Assembly: GCA_964458575.1 (NCBI GenBank)
Contig: CAYWMD010000017.1
Location: forward strand, 42,482-106,481
Length of the DNA: 64,000 bases
Direction: 5' to 3'
Source: CAYWMD01 sp964458575
Lineage (GTDB): Bacteria; Verrucomicrobiota; Verrucomicrobiia; Limisphaerales; JADLHS01
The translations under genes and the position numbers were made by a program. Of this stretch, positions 45,962-54,474 are shown one piece after another. Each line of letters opens with the position of its first letter. The first letter of the stretch is position 1. The notes below the pieces were generated by a model. That model searched no databases. It was not told the origin of the DNA and worked only from the letters and a program-made list of their open reading frames with translations.

Positions 45962-48900
45962 TCATGGTGAGGTGGCGCGGTAAAAAAGGCGCGTGGCGTT
46001 GCCCGAAACCGGGTGCGTGAACTGAACAGCACCGCCGGGGTTGGGCAGGTTGGTCAGTGTGGTCCAACCTGCGAGATTGCTCGAGCTTTGGATCGTGACG
46101 TTACTGCCGGCGGGGCCGCTCAACCGCAAATTGATCTGGTTGGGGGCAGAGAAGGCAACTGATTCAAATCGCAGCGGCGTGGGCGGTCCCAAACACGTCA
46201 CGGTCACGGCATCGAAACAGCCGACCTTGCCCGAAGTGCCGCTGATAGTGCGTCCGTCGAGCCAAAGGGTCATATTGGTGCCGGTAGCCACCACCGTTCC
46301 GCTGAAGGCCGACCAAGTCGTGCCGCTTCCGAAGTCGGCAACTGGATTCAGGTCCACGGCGGTATTCCAACTCGTCGAGGCGGTGGGACTGACCCGCACC
46401 CGTGCTCTGCCAAGAGCGGAGTTGCTTCGGAACCAGCCTGCGATCTGGTAGGTAGCCCCGATGACGCATGCCGTGATGTTCTGGCGCACGCCGGCGCCGG
46501 CGGTATGCGCGTCGTTGTAGGCCTGGATTTGTTGATACTGCGAACCCTGCGGGGCCGAAGCGGTCTGAATGGACCAGACTTTGATTGTGGGGCCGTTTAC
46601 TTCATAAGCAGTCCATCCGTTGGCGACACCAGCGGTATTGCCGCTCTCAAAATTGCCGTTGACCAAATTTACGGCGTTGCAGTTCGCGACCAGCGTCAGC
46701 GTTGCCGCGACGGAGTTGGTGCTGCCGTGAGCGTTGGTAACCACGCAGCGATAACCGGCCACGTCACCGGCATCCACGCCCGTGATGGTCAGGTTTGAAG
46801 TTGTGCAACCTGAATAATGCCCGCCGTTGTTTACGTTGGTCTGATTTGTCTGCCATTGAAAATAAAGCGTGCCGCTGCCGGTCGCGCCAACGGTGAAGTT
46901 GACCGTCCCGCCGGCCGCCACGCTCTGGTTTGACGGTTGTTGCGTGATGGTTGGCGGCAACGGCGGCGGCTCCTGTGACGAGAGCGAGGCGCCGGCACCG
47001 AAATACGTGGCCTGCGTAACTGAAGCGCTGTAACGCGCCATGGTCTTGAAAGTGTATGCCGTCTCTGCCATCAGGCCGCTGACAGTCTTGGTCGTCCACG
47101 AGGCGTCCGTCTGCCAGGCGGGGGTGGTTGTGATCGTTCCATTGGCCTGAACCCAATGCGTTCCCAGCGCGTAAGCTCCGCCGCCGATGCTGACGGCAAA
47201 CTGCGCCGCTGGATTGGTCGAGTTGCAGCCGGCATTGACATCCACATTGATGGCGGTGCTGCTCGCCGCGCTCAACGTCGGCGGTGGGGGCACGTAAGCG
47301 TGGAAACAAACCACGTCATCCCAATAAGCCGTGATGGCAACGCTGCCGGATTTGAGCCGGCTGTCGAGGAAGAGCGTCACTGCGTCGCCGGTTGCGTTGC
47401 CAGAGAAATCTTGCACATGCGTCCAAGTGAGCCTTGGCGCGCCGGTAATCCTCCAACTGGCCGTCTCATCCGGATCTTCGGAGACGCCGTCCCATCTCGC
47501 CACCATGGATGCCTGGGCATAGGCCGGGTTTGATTCGGGATAAACCCAGCCTTCAAAAGTGAACGCATCGCCGGGATTCGCCTCGACTGTCTGGTAAACG
47601 CCGACATACGCCCCGAGATCCGGATTGATGTTCTTTGCCCGTTGTGCGGCGGCTCCGCCGTGAACGATGGTCTTTTCCTTCGCCCAAGACGCTGCGCCCG
47701 CGCCTGCACTGTAACCGGTCCAATCCGGACAAACGGAGTATTCGATGGGATTCGAGTCCTCCATGTTGCCATGTCCCAGCGGCAGACGGGGAATGCAGAA
47801 ATTGACATCGAGAGTGGTAACGTTGGTCGTTCCGGAGTTCCCGCTCGAACCGAGGCCGTTGTAGGCCTGCACCCGGTAGAAGTAAGTTGTGCTGCCGCTC
47901 AATCCAACGACCGCCCGACTGGTCTCGTTACCCACGTCCAAATCCTGGCAGCCCGCGACAAAGTTTCCGAAGTCGCTGCTCGTGGAGACATCGAGCCGGT
48001 AACCCGTCGCCCCGCAGCCGGCGACCCAAGCGGCCGTAAAGCTGGCGCTGCCGGTATCCTTTGCCGCCGCGACGACGGGCGCGTTCGGGGCGGTCGCGTT
48101 CGCCGAAGTGGTGGCGCTGATCGTGCCGGAATTGGGACTGGTGCCGTTCTCATTGTAAGCCGAGACGCGGTAATAGTGGGTCGTGGATGCTTTCAGCCCA
48201 GTCACACTGAACGAAAGCACGTTGCCCACGACGATGTTCTCATACCCACCGACAAAACTCGTGAACGCGCTGTTTGTGGAGACATCCAGCAAGTAGCCCT
48301 GCGCACCGCTCACGCTGTTCCAATTCGCGGTGAAACTGCAATTGGTCACGCTTGTGGCTCCGCTCGCGACCGGTGCGGGGGGCCCAGGGCTGGTGTTGGT
48401 GCTCCACGCGAGGTCTTGAAGCGGATTGATCGTTGAACCCGGTACCGGCGGCAAACCGAGCAACTTTAAGGCGAGATTGGCAGCTTCGCCATTGCGGATG
48501 GGTTGAACCGCGGCGCCATAGGTCGGGCGGCCCGTGCCCGGATCCAGTCGGCGGCCGGCGTTCAAGCTGTAAAGATTCGCTCCCGGCGTTACGCCCGGTC
48601 CCCAGATGTAAAAAGGAACCGTGTAGTTCTCAACGACACCCGCGTTGGCGTGGGCTGAGCCAATGCCGCCGTGGTCGGCCGTGACAATAATAACCGTGCG
48701 TCCGGCGAACTGCGCGTTTGTGGTGGCCAGGTCCAACAGGACGCCCAGACGAGAATCCATGGCTTTCACCGCCTCGGAATACGGCGAGCCGGGTGTGGGC
48801 TCCCAGGCGTTGCCATGTCCGATGCTGTCCGGATCGGCCAGATGAAGAAACGCGTAGTGAATCGCCTGTGTTTTCATGCCGGCCGCGAGCGCTTTGGCCA

Positions 48901-49462
48901 GCGGCAACGTGTCACGCATGATGACAACCACGTCAATCTTATCGCGCCCGTGGTCCGGGGACGTGCCGTCCAACCCGCCATGCATTTCATTCCAGCTTGT
49001 AGCGTAAAGCAAGAACTTGGATTTGCTGGCGTATTCGCCGGTGCGCCAACCGTTGTCGTGCACCACATCGAACACGCCGGCCACGTAAGAACCTTTGTTC
49101 GAGGCCAGCGTTTCGTCCGGTGCGGGATCAACGTTCTCCGTCCAACCGTGACCCAGGGCGCCGGTCACGCCACGTCCGGTCAGCTGGCTGGTATGATTGG
49201 GGAGCGTTTCCGTATAATCGTAATCCGTCCTGGCGTTGTCAGTGAACGCGCCTTCGGTTCGCAGGCGATAAAAATTTGGAACATTGGTTGGGCCAAGCAA
49301 GGTGACGGCATCAGGACGCAAACCGTCCACACTGACATGAATCACATGGTTGATCAGCCTGGCTTCGGTCACCGAGCCGCCCAGCACGCCCAACAGGAGG
49401 AGCAGGGCAAACCGGGAGACAAACGGAAACCTTGAATGGCGGACGCGCTTCAGTCCAGGCAT
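45962..49462 (-). CDS. Secreted type I phosphodiesterase/nucleotide pyrophosphatase-like protein with FN3, Ig and jelly-roll modules
   Basis: 1166 residues from ATG 49462; the start at 49528 is less likely because the signal peptide (FALLLLLGVLGGSVTEA) follows the nearer ATG. Residues about 35-360 are an alkaline-phosphatase-superfamily domain: HVSVDGLRPDAV (metal Asp), ETLPNHTSQLTG (nucleophile Thr/Ser region), FLHLADPDSIGHG and VTADHGGIGSAH (metal ligands). Such enzymes hydrolyse nucleotide or sugar phosphodiesters. Then come two FN3 domains, a GHGNMEDSN-type jelly-roll like that in 20744-25432, an FN3-like segment, one Ig domain, a VRQNITAC-type jelly-roll and a tail ending LFYRATSP. It is the first minus-strand gene and diverges from the symporter gene across 312 bp. 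Confidence 0.87.
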   Translation of the reverse strand: MPGLKRVRHSRFPFVSRFALLLLLGVLGGSVTEARLINHVIHVSVDGLRPDAVTLLGPTNVPNFYRLRTEGAFTDNARTDYDYTETLPNHTSQLTGRGVTGALGHGWTENVDPAPDETLASNKGSYVAGVFDVVHDNGWRTGEYASKSKFLLYATSWNEMHGGLDGTSPDHGRDKIDVVVIMRDTLPLAKALAAGMKTQAIHYAFLHLADPDSIGHGNAWEPTPGSPYSEAVKAMDSRLGVLLDLATTNAQFAGRTVIIVTADHGGIGSAHANAGVVENYTVPFYIWGPGVTPGANLYSLNAGRRLDPGTGRPTYGAAVQPIRNGEAANLALKLLGLPPVPGSTINPLQDLAWSTNTSPGPPAPVASGATSVTNCSFTANWNSVSGAQGYLLDVSTNSAFTSFVGGYENIVVGNVLSFSVTGLKASTTHYYRVSAYNENGTSPNSGTISATTSANATAPNAPVVAAAKDTGSASFTAAWVAGCGATGYRLDVSTSSDFGNFVAGCQDLDVGNETSRAVVGLSGSTTYFYRVQAYNGLGSSGNSGTTNVTTLDVNFCIPRLPLGHGNMEDSNPIEYSVCPDWTGYSAGAGAASWAKEKTIVHGGAAAQRAKNINPDLGAYVGVYQTVEANPGDAFTFEGWVYPESNPAYAQASMVARWDGVSEDPDETASWRITGAPRLTWTHVQDFSGNATGDAVTLFLDSRLKSGSVAITAYWDDVVCFHAYVPPPPTLSAASSTAINVDVNAGCNSTNPAAQFAVSIGGGAYALGTHWVQANGTITTTPAWQTDASWTTKTVSGLMAETAYTFKTMARYSASVTQATYFGAGASLSSQEPPPLPPTITQQPSNQSVAAGGTVNFTVGATGSGTLYFQWQTNQTNVNNGGHYSGCTTSNLTITGVDAGDVAGYRCVVTNAHGSTNSVAATLTLVANCNAVNLVNGNFESGNTAGVANGWTAYEVNGPTIKVWSIQTASAPQGSQYQQIQAYNDAHTAGAGVRQNITACVIGATYQIAGWFRSNSALGRARVRVSPTASTSWNTAVDLNPVADFGSGTTWSAFSGTVVATGTNMTLWLDGRTISGTSGKVGCFDAVTVTCLGPPTPLRFESVAFSAPNQINLRLSGPAGSNVTIQSSSNLAGWTTLTNLPNPGGAVQFTHPVSGNATRLFYRATSP

Positions 49463-49774
49463 GACAAATCCGATTGTTGTTTTGGAACTACCATTGTGAA
49501 GTAAGGAAAAGCATGGCTGACCTGTCATTCATTGCATTTCGAATCGCACAACCCGAACGACTGACCAGGCACGGGTCAATCGAAGCGCGGAAGAATAAAC
49601 CACACTCAATGCCTGTCGTCCACCGAAGAAGCCATCCATCCGGGCCGGTTCAAGACGACGGGCTCGCTGACCCGTGACAACGCCTGGACGTGGCGAGGCT
49701 TGCGAATCGCCCCCGCTGCGTTCATTCTCCGCGGCGTTCCGGTCCCACCATAGTGGTGAATCGCCGGAATCAGT
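49463..49774. promoter_or_regulatory. Divergent intergenic region between phosphodiesterase and symporter operons
   Basis: 312 bp without a credible gene. It must contain promoters for both the 42-kb minus-strand run and the plus-strand catabolic operon. I could not identify convincing promoter hexamers or an operator palindrome. Confidence 0.4.
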
Positions 49775-51316
49775 ATGACGGGACTTCAATTCGCGGACTA
49801 CGTCTGCATCGTGGGTTATCTGGCCTTCGTGATCGTGCTGGGCAGCGGATTCATGCGCCAGCAAAAGACCACGACTGATTATTTCCTCGCCGGCAAAACC
49901 ATGACGTGGATTCCGCTGTCCATCTCGATCTACGCCACGATTTTCAGTTCCATTTCCTATGTCATGGCGCCGGCGGAGGCGTTTCGTTACGATCTCCAAT
50001 ACCTCGCGGCGCTGGTCCTGTTCCCGTTCGTGGCGATATTGGCCATCATCCTGTTCATTGACGTCTTCGTCCGGCTGAAGGTGGAGACCGTGTTTCAATA
50101 CCTCGAATCCCGGTTCAACAAAGCTGTCAGCGCGATCATGATGACGAGCTACATCGTGTTCCGCTGTTTGTATGGCGGCATCGTCGTGTATGCGCTGTCG
50201 CTCGTGTTGCACGTCGTCATGGGTTTTCCGTTGAAGGCCACGATCGTCGGCGTCGGCTTAGGCACGGTGTTTTACACTTCGCTCGGCGGACTCAAAGGCG
50301 TGATTTGGACGGACGTCGCGCAGTTCTTCATCATGCTGGGCGGCATCATCACGGCGCTGTGGTTCGCGATGAGCCGGGTGCCGGGCGGCTTCAGCGAGGC
50401 GTGGGACATCGCCGCGGCGGAAGGCCGTCTCCGCCTGATCAACACCGACTTCGACCTGACGCAACGCTACGTGCTCTGGACGCTCATCCCCTACGGCATC
50501 GTGGATTTCCTGGGAACGAAAGGCGTGGAACAGATGAACGTGCAGCGCTTCGTCAGCGCCAAATCACCCTTCAACGCCAAAATGGCCATGTTGGTGCAAT
50601 CGTTCTTCACCATGCCGTTCTGGTTGCTGCTGTTTGGCGTGGGCATTGGGCTGTTCGCTTATTATCGCCATCATCCTTCGCCGGAAGTCGCGCAGTTCAT
50701 CGCGGCCAAACAGTATGACCGCATCTTCCCGCACTTCATTTACTCCGTGATGCCGGTCGGGCTGCGCGGCTTGATGATAGCGGCGCTGCTTTCGGCGGCC
50801 ATGTCAACCGTCAGTTCGCTGTTCAACGTGCTTTCGATGTTGAGCACGCCGGGTGTGTCCGCCGCCTACGCGCGCCAGTTCAAGCAACCGCTCTCCGACC
50901 GCGGCCGCGTCGTGATGGCGAAATGCCTGACCGTGGCGTGGGGCGTGTTGATCATCGTCGCCGCCTTGAGCATGATTCGCATCGAGAGCATTCTCAAAAC
51001 CGTGAATACGATCATTGGCATGTTCACCGGACCGATGACGGGCATTTTCCTGCTTGGCTTGTTCAGCCGGCGGGCTAACGCGCCCGGCGTGCTCATCGGC
51101 TTCGTCGCATCGTTCGCCACGGGGCTGTATATGCAATACGCGACAAAACTTACTTTCACCATTTTCGGCACTGTGGAGCTAGTAGTCATGCTCGTTGTGG
51201 GTAGTGTAGCCAGCCGTTGTTTCGCGCAGCCGGATCAAAGCCGGATTGAACCGTTGCTGTGGCGCTGGCGCGGCTGGCGGGAAATGTTGTTTAGTGGCGG
51301 CAGCAAATCATCCTGA
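49775..51316 (+). CDS. Sodium:solute symporter family (SSS) transporter
   Basis: 513 residues from ATG 49775. The sequence is hydrophobic throughout, with about 13 predicted membrane helices, as expected for SSS permeases. Family signatures include TTDYFLAGKTMTWIPLSISI in the first loop, SSISYVMAPAEAF in helix 1-2, and GLRGLMIAALLSAAMSTVSS near residue 330, the region forming the Na2 site in known members. Substrates of SSS proteins range from sugars and sialic acids to organic acids. As the first gene of a likely operon with an aldolase and a dehydrogenase it probably imports a sugar or uronate released by the secreted enzymes. Confidence 0.93.
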   Translation: MTGLQFADYVCIVGYLAFVIVLGSGFMRQQKTTTDYFLAGKTMTWIPLSISIYATIFSSISYVMAPAEAFRYDLQYLAALVLFPFVAILAIILFIDVFVRLKVETVFQYLESRFNKAVSAIMMTSYIVFRCLYGGIVVYALSLVLHVVMGFPLKATIVGVGLGTVFYTSLGGLKGVIWTDVAQFFIMLGGIITALWFAMSRVPGGFSEAWDIAAAEGRLRLINTDFDLTQRYVLWTLIPYGIVDFLGTKGVEQMNVQRFVSAKSPFNAKMAMLVQSFFTMPFWLLLFGVGIGLFAYYRHHPSPEVAQFIAAKQYDRIFPHFIYSVMPVGLRGLMIAALLSAAMSTVSSLFNVLSMLSTPGVSAAYARQFKQPLSDRGRVVMAKCLTVAWGVLIIVAALSMIRIESILKTVNTIIGMFTGPMTGIFLLGLFSRRANAPGVLIGFVASFATGLYMQYATKLTFTIFGTVELVVMLVVGSVASRCFAQPDQSRIEPLLWRWRGWREMLFSGGSKSS

Positions 51317-51381
51317 GCGATACCTACGAATGGACAGGAACAAGCATGAATCGGTTGCGGCAGCCAGGGCGCGGCGACCGT

Positions 51382-51468
51382 GTAGCGCAGATTGGCAATC
51401 TGCTGTTTCCGCCGACTGGCAGTCGGCGAGGCATCCGCGCGACACAGCAGGCTGCCAGCCTGCGCTAC
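51382..51468. repeat. Palindromic repeat, family E, between symporter and aldolase genes
   Basis: Outer inverted arms of 25 bp at 51382-51406 and 51444-51468 (21 of 25 positions match) around an inner CCGACTGGCAGTCGG palindrome. The encoded ADWQSA/AGCQPAL pattern is one I recall as a widespread Verrucomicrobial/Planctomycetal repeat. Confidence 0.85.
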
Positions 51469-51522
51469 GTTGGTTGCGGCTTTGGCCACCGTGTCCATGC
51501 GTGGTTGAGTTGAAATCTTCAC

Positions 51523-52284
51523 ATGAGCAGACTGATTGAAACCTACCGTGCGATCCACGAACAGGCGTTCGTGCCGCTTTTTGTCAACGACGACCGCGAC
51601 AGCCACGTGTTGGTTGAAGCGTGCGTCGAAGCCGGCTGCCGCGTGGTCGAATGTACGCAACGCCGCAAGGACGCCCCCACGTTGATCCCGTGGATTCGCC
51701 GCCAGTTTCCGCAATTGCACGTCCTGGCCGGCAGCACGCTCGACGACGACACCATCATCCGCCAGACCCGGCGGCGTCATCCGCAGGTGCGCACGCTCGA
51801 CGAACTGGCGGACATGGGCGTGGACGGTCTTGTCTCTTTGGTCGGCTGGCAACCCGACCGCATCCGCAAATACGCCGCGACCCACCTGGTCATTCCCGCA
51901 GCCATGACGGTGAACGAAGCGTACCAGCAATCCGTGGCCGGCGCGCATTTCATCAAACTCATCGGTCCTGAACTGAACGTGGTCAAGTTGTGTCGCAACG
52001 ACGCCGCGTTCGGATTTTGTCCGCTCTTCGTCACCGGCGGCATGACGCCCGAACGCATTCCGGAAGCGATGACCGCGGGCGTCATGGTCGTTGGCAGCGG
52101 CTTCGACTTGCTGCTCAAAGACCGGCCGACATCGTTGCCGGCCAGGGATGTGGCCGAGGTCATTCGCACTTACTTGAACGCCGCGCGCGAAGCCAAGCGC
52201 AAGGCGTGGCCGGAACTTGCCCGGGCCGAAGGCGCGGATTTGCCGACGTGGCTTGCCGCGTTGCCGCATAATCATCCGTTCTGA
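51523..52284 (+). CDS. KDPG/KHG-aldolase-family enzyme
   Basis: 253 residues, slightly longer than the roughly 210 of typical 2-keto-3-deoxy-6-phosphogluconate aldolases. Family features: EAGCRVVECTQRR (residues 36-48; E43 corresponds to the catalytic Glu), AGSTLDD (where aldolases have AGTVL), AGAHFIKLIGPE with K145 as the likely Schiff-base lysine, and FVTGGMTPERIPEAMTAG, the phosphate-binding Gly loop. The C-terminal 40 residues are an extra helix. It cleaves or forms pyruvate-containing aldol products, as in uronate or sugar-acid catabolism. The 206-bp gap to the symporter is occupied by a repeat; the dehydrogenase gene follows after 10 bp. Confidence 0.85.
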   Translation: MSRLIETYRAIHEQAFVPLFVNDDRDSHVLVEACVEAGCRVVECTQRRKDAPTLIPWIRRQFPQLHVLAGSTLDDDTIIRQTRRRHPQVRTLDELADMGVDGLVSLVGWQPDRIRKYAATHLVIPAAMTVNEAYQQSVAGAHFIKLIGPELNVVKLCRNDAAFGFCPLFVTGGMTPERIPEAMTAGVMVVGSGFDLLLKDRPTSLPARDVAEVIRTYLNAAREAKRKAWPELARAEGADLPTWLAALPHNHPF

Positions 52285-52294
52285 AAATCATCCG

Positions 52295-53347
52295 ATGCGC
52301 TGCCGCATTCTGAACCTGCTCGACCTCGCACCGTGCCCGGACGCACTCCAACCCTTGAGGTCGGTTGCCGAGGTTGTGTCGCTGCCGCCGGATCCCAAGA
52401 TGGTCGCGAAACGCATCAGCGAATTCGACGGTTGCCTCGCGTCGTTGCACCTGCGGATGGACAAAGACCTTCTCTCGCGGGCCAAACGCCTGCGAGCGAT
52501 AGCAACCGCCTCGACCGGCACGGACCATATTGATTTGGAGTTCGTTCACGCGCACGGCATCGAGGTTCTGTCGTTGAAAAACGACACGGAGTTCTTGAAC
52601 CGCATCACGGCCACGGCGGAACTGGCTTGGGCACTTTTGCTCGCGGTCGTGCGGCGTTTGCCCGGCGCCGTCGCCGCGGCTCAACGCGGAGATTGGGCGC
52701 GCGATGAGTTCCGCGGCCATCAGCTTTCCGGCAAAGTTCTCGGCATTGTCGGTTACGGACGGCTCGGGCGCATGGTCGGCGAATTCGGCAAGGCGTTTCG
52801 CATGCGCGTGCTCGCGTGTGACGTGCGTCCGGTGAAGCCGGCGCGCGGCGTGCGGATGTGTTCCTTCCCTGAACTGCTCCGTTGGTCAGATATCGTCTCC
52901 GTGCATGTCCACCTGGACGAGACGACGCACGGGCTGTTTGGACCGGCGGCATTCGCACGGATGAAGCCTGGCGCGGTTCTCATCAACACCAGCCGCGGTG
53001 GGGTCGTGGATGAAAAAGCGTTGTTGGCTGCGCTCAAGAACGGCCGGTTGTCCGGCGCCGGCTTGGATGTCATCCAAGGCGAATGGCGACGGGACTTGGA
53101 CCAGCATCCGCTGATTCGCTTCGCGCGCAAGCATGAGCAACTAGTCATCACCCCGCACATCGGCGGCGTCACGCACGAATCGCAGCCAATGGCATACGCA
53201 CGAATCGTTGAGAAGCTCGCGGCGTTTTTCCGGAAGCGGCAAAACCGTCCGAACCGCCGACGAGCGGAGGGGACGATGACTGATTTACCTCTGCAACCTT
53301 TTGTTGCATCTGCAACAAAAGGTTGCAGGTGCGGAAAGACTCAATGA
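52295..53347 (+). CDS. D-isomer-specific 2-hydroxyacid dehydrogenase
   Basis: 350 residues from ATG 52295 (the frame is open to 52217, overlapping the aldolase gene). NAD-binding Rossmann motif GIVGYGRLG near 150-158 followed by D176 at the end of strand 2, which favours NAD over NADP. Catalytic residues are R234 (NTSRGGVVDE), E263 (VIQGEW) and H288 (TPHIGG). Family members such as phosphoglycerate, glyoxylate and hydroxypyruvate dehydrogenases interconvert 2-keto and 2-hydroxy acids; the exact substrate is unclear. The last 15 codons contain a perfect 18-bp hairpin (53291-53328), and the stop overlaps the next ATG by 4 bp. Confidence 0.9.
   Translation: MRCRILNLLDLAPCPDALQPLRSVAEVVSLPPDPKMVAKRISEFDGCLASLHLRMDKDLLSRAKRLRAIATASTGTDHIDLEFVHAHGIEVLSLKNDTEFLNRITATAELAWALLLAVVRRLPGAVAAAQRGDWARDEFRGHQLSGKVLGIVGYGRLGRMVGEFGKAFRMRVLACDVRPVKPARGVRMCSFPELLRWSDIVSVHVHLDETTHGLFGPAAFARMKPGAVLINTSRGGVVDEKALLAALKNGRLSGAGLDVIQGEWRRDLDQHPLIRFARKHEQLVITPHIGGVTHESQPMAYARIVEKLAAFFRKRQNRPNRRRAEGTMTDLPLQPFVASATKGCRCGKTQ
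53291..53328. repeat. Perfect 18-bp inverted repeat at a gene junction
   Basis: Arms 53291-53308 and 53311-53328 are exact reverse complements with a 2-nt loop. The repeat lies within the final codons of the dehydrogenase gene and ends 15 bp before the next start codon. No T-run follows. Confidence 0.9.
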
Positions 53348-54435
53348 GCGGCTCGCGAAAGCGTTTCTTCCAAACCGTCCGGCACGAACGACCAGATCGT
53401 CCGCCGCTCGATCTTTGGGCGCGACCGGAGGTCATCCGCGAATTGCAGGTTCGTCTAAACACGGCCGATGTCGAAACGGCCTTGGGCGTGGACTTCGCCC
53501 GCGTTGAGATCGGCGAGCGCATTCCGGAATTCGAGCGCCGGGCCGAACCGCCGCGCGGCGGCGATTGGCCCGGTTCGGCGCGCCGCTACATCTGGCGTGA
53601 TGCGCGGACGTTCGAAGATGGTTGGGGCGTCGTGCACCGCATTGGCGATGATGGCAAGCTTCTGCAATGGTTGGATGGCCCGTTCGCCTCGCAAACCGAC
53701 GTGGACGCCTTTGGCTGGCCTGATGAATCCTGTCTGACGCCACCCGCTGACATCGCCGCTCGTGTCCACGAATTGAAAACAAAAGACCGCGTGGTGCTCG
53801 CGGAAGTCGTCATGCCGTTCAAGCGGGCCTGGCACATGCGCGGTTTGCAGAATTTTCTCTGCGACCTGATGACAGAGCCGGCTTTCGTCGAACGGCTGTA
53901 TGATCGCATCTACGGCTTCGAGACTGCGCGCGCCGAACGCTGCGCCCAAGCCGGCGTGGATTGCGTCATGGTTGTGGGCGATATCGCCATGGAGAACCGG
54001 CTGATGTTCCGACCCGAACTGTTTCGGCGGTTTGACGTGCCGCGCCTGACCGAGTTGATTCGTCGCGTCCGCCGGGCCAATCCAGCCACGAAAATGTTTT
54101 ATCATTCCGACGGCAACATCTCCGCCGTGATGGACGACTTGATTGCCGCCGGCTTCGACATCATCAACCCCATCCAACCGGAGTGCATGAACCCGGAAGA
54201 GGTCAAGCATCGGTGGGGAAAAGAAATCACGCTCTGGGGGACAATCAGCGTCCGCACGACCTTGCCTCTTGGAACACCGGAATCGGTACGCGCGACTGTC
54301 CGCGACCGCATCAAACAATGTGGCCAGGACGGCGGCCTGGTGATCGCCCCGGCCAACGTCATCATGTACGACACCCCGGCCGAGAATGTCATGGCGATGT
54401 TCGAGGCGGCTCAGGATTGCCGGGTTTTCGACTGA
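53344..54435 (+). CDS. Uroporphyrinogen-decarboxylase-family protein (URO-D/MtaA-like)
   Basis: 363 residues from ATG 53344, overlapping the dehydrogenase stop (ATGA); GGAAAG lies 5 bp upstream as a possible ribosome-binding site. The fold-level signature is visible: RFFQTVRHERPDRPPLDLW at the N-terminus, VVGDIAMENRLMFRPELFRR, MFYHSDGNISAVMDDLIAAG, FDIINPIQPECMNPEEVK and APANVIMYDTPAENVMAMFE. It lacks the classic HemE N-terminal RQAGRYLPEY-type motif, so haem synthesis is unlikely. The superfamily also includes corrinoid-dependent methyltransferases (MtaA, CmuA), so demethylation of a methylated sugar is possible. The gene is last in the symporter operon. Confidence 0.85.
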   Translation: MSGSRKRFFQTVRHERPDRPPLDLWARPEVIRELQVRLNTADVETALGVDFARVEIGERIPEFERRAEPPRGGDWPGSARRYIWRDARTFEDGWGVVHRIGDDGKLLQWLDGPFASQTDVDAFGWPDESCLTPPADIAARVHELKTKDRVVLAEVVMPFKRAWHMRGLQNFLCDLMTEPAFVERLYDRIYGFETARAERCAQAGVDCVMVVGDIAMENRLMFRPELFRRFDVPRLTELIRRVRRANPATKMFYHSDGNISAVMDDLIAAGFDIINPIQPECMNPEEVKHRWGKEITLWGTISVRTTLPLGTPESVRATVRDRIKQCGQDGGLVIAPANVIMYDTPAENVMAMFEAAQDCRVFD

Positions 54436-54474
54436 TCGTTGTCGCAGGTTAATTCACGCAATTCTGCGGCTCTG

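Noticed and set aside
53344..54435. hemE (uroporphyrinogen decarboxylase of haem synthesis)
   Set aside because: The HemE N-terminal signature is missing and the context is catabolic, so only family-level naming is justified.
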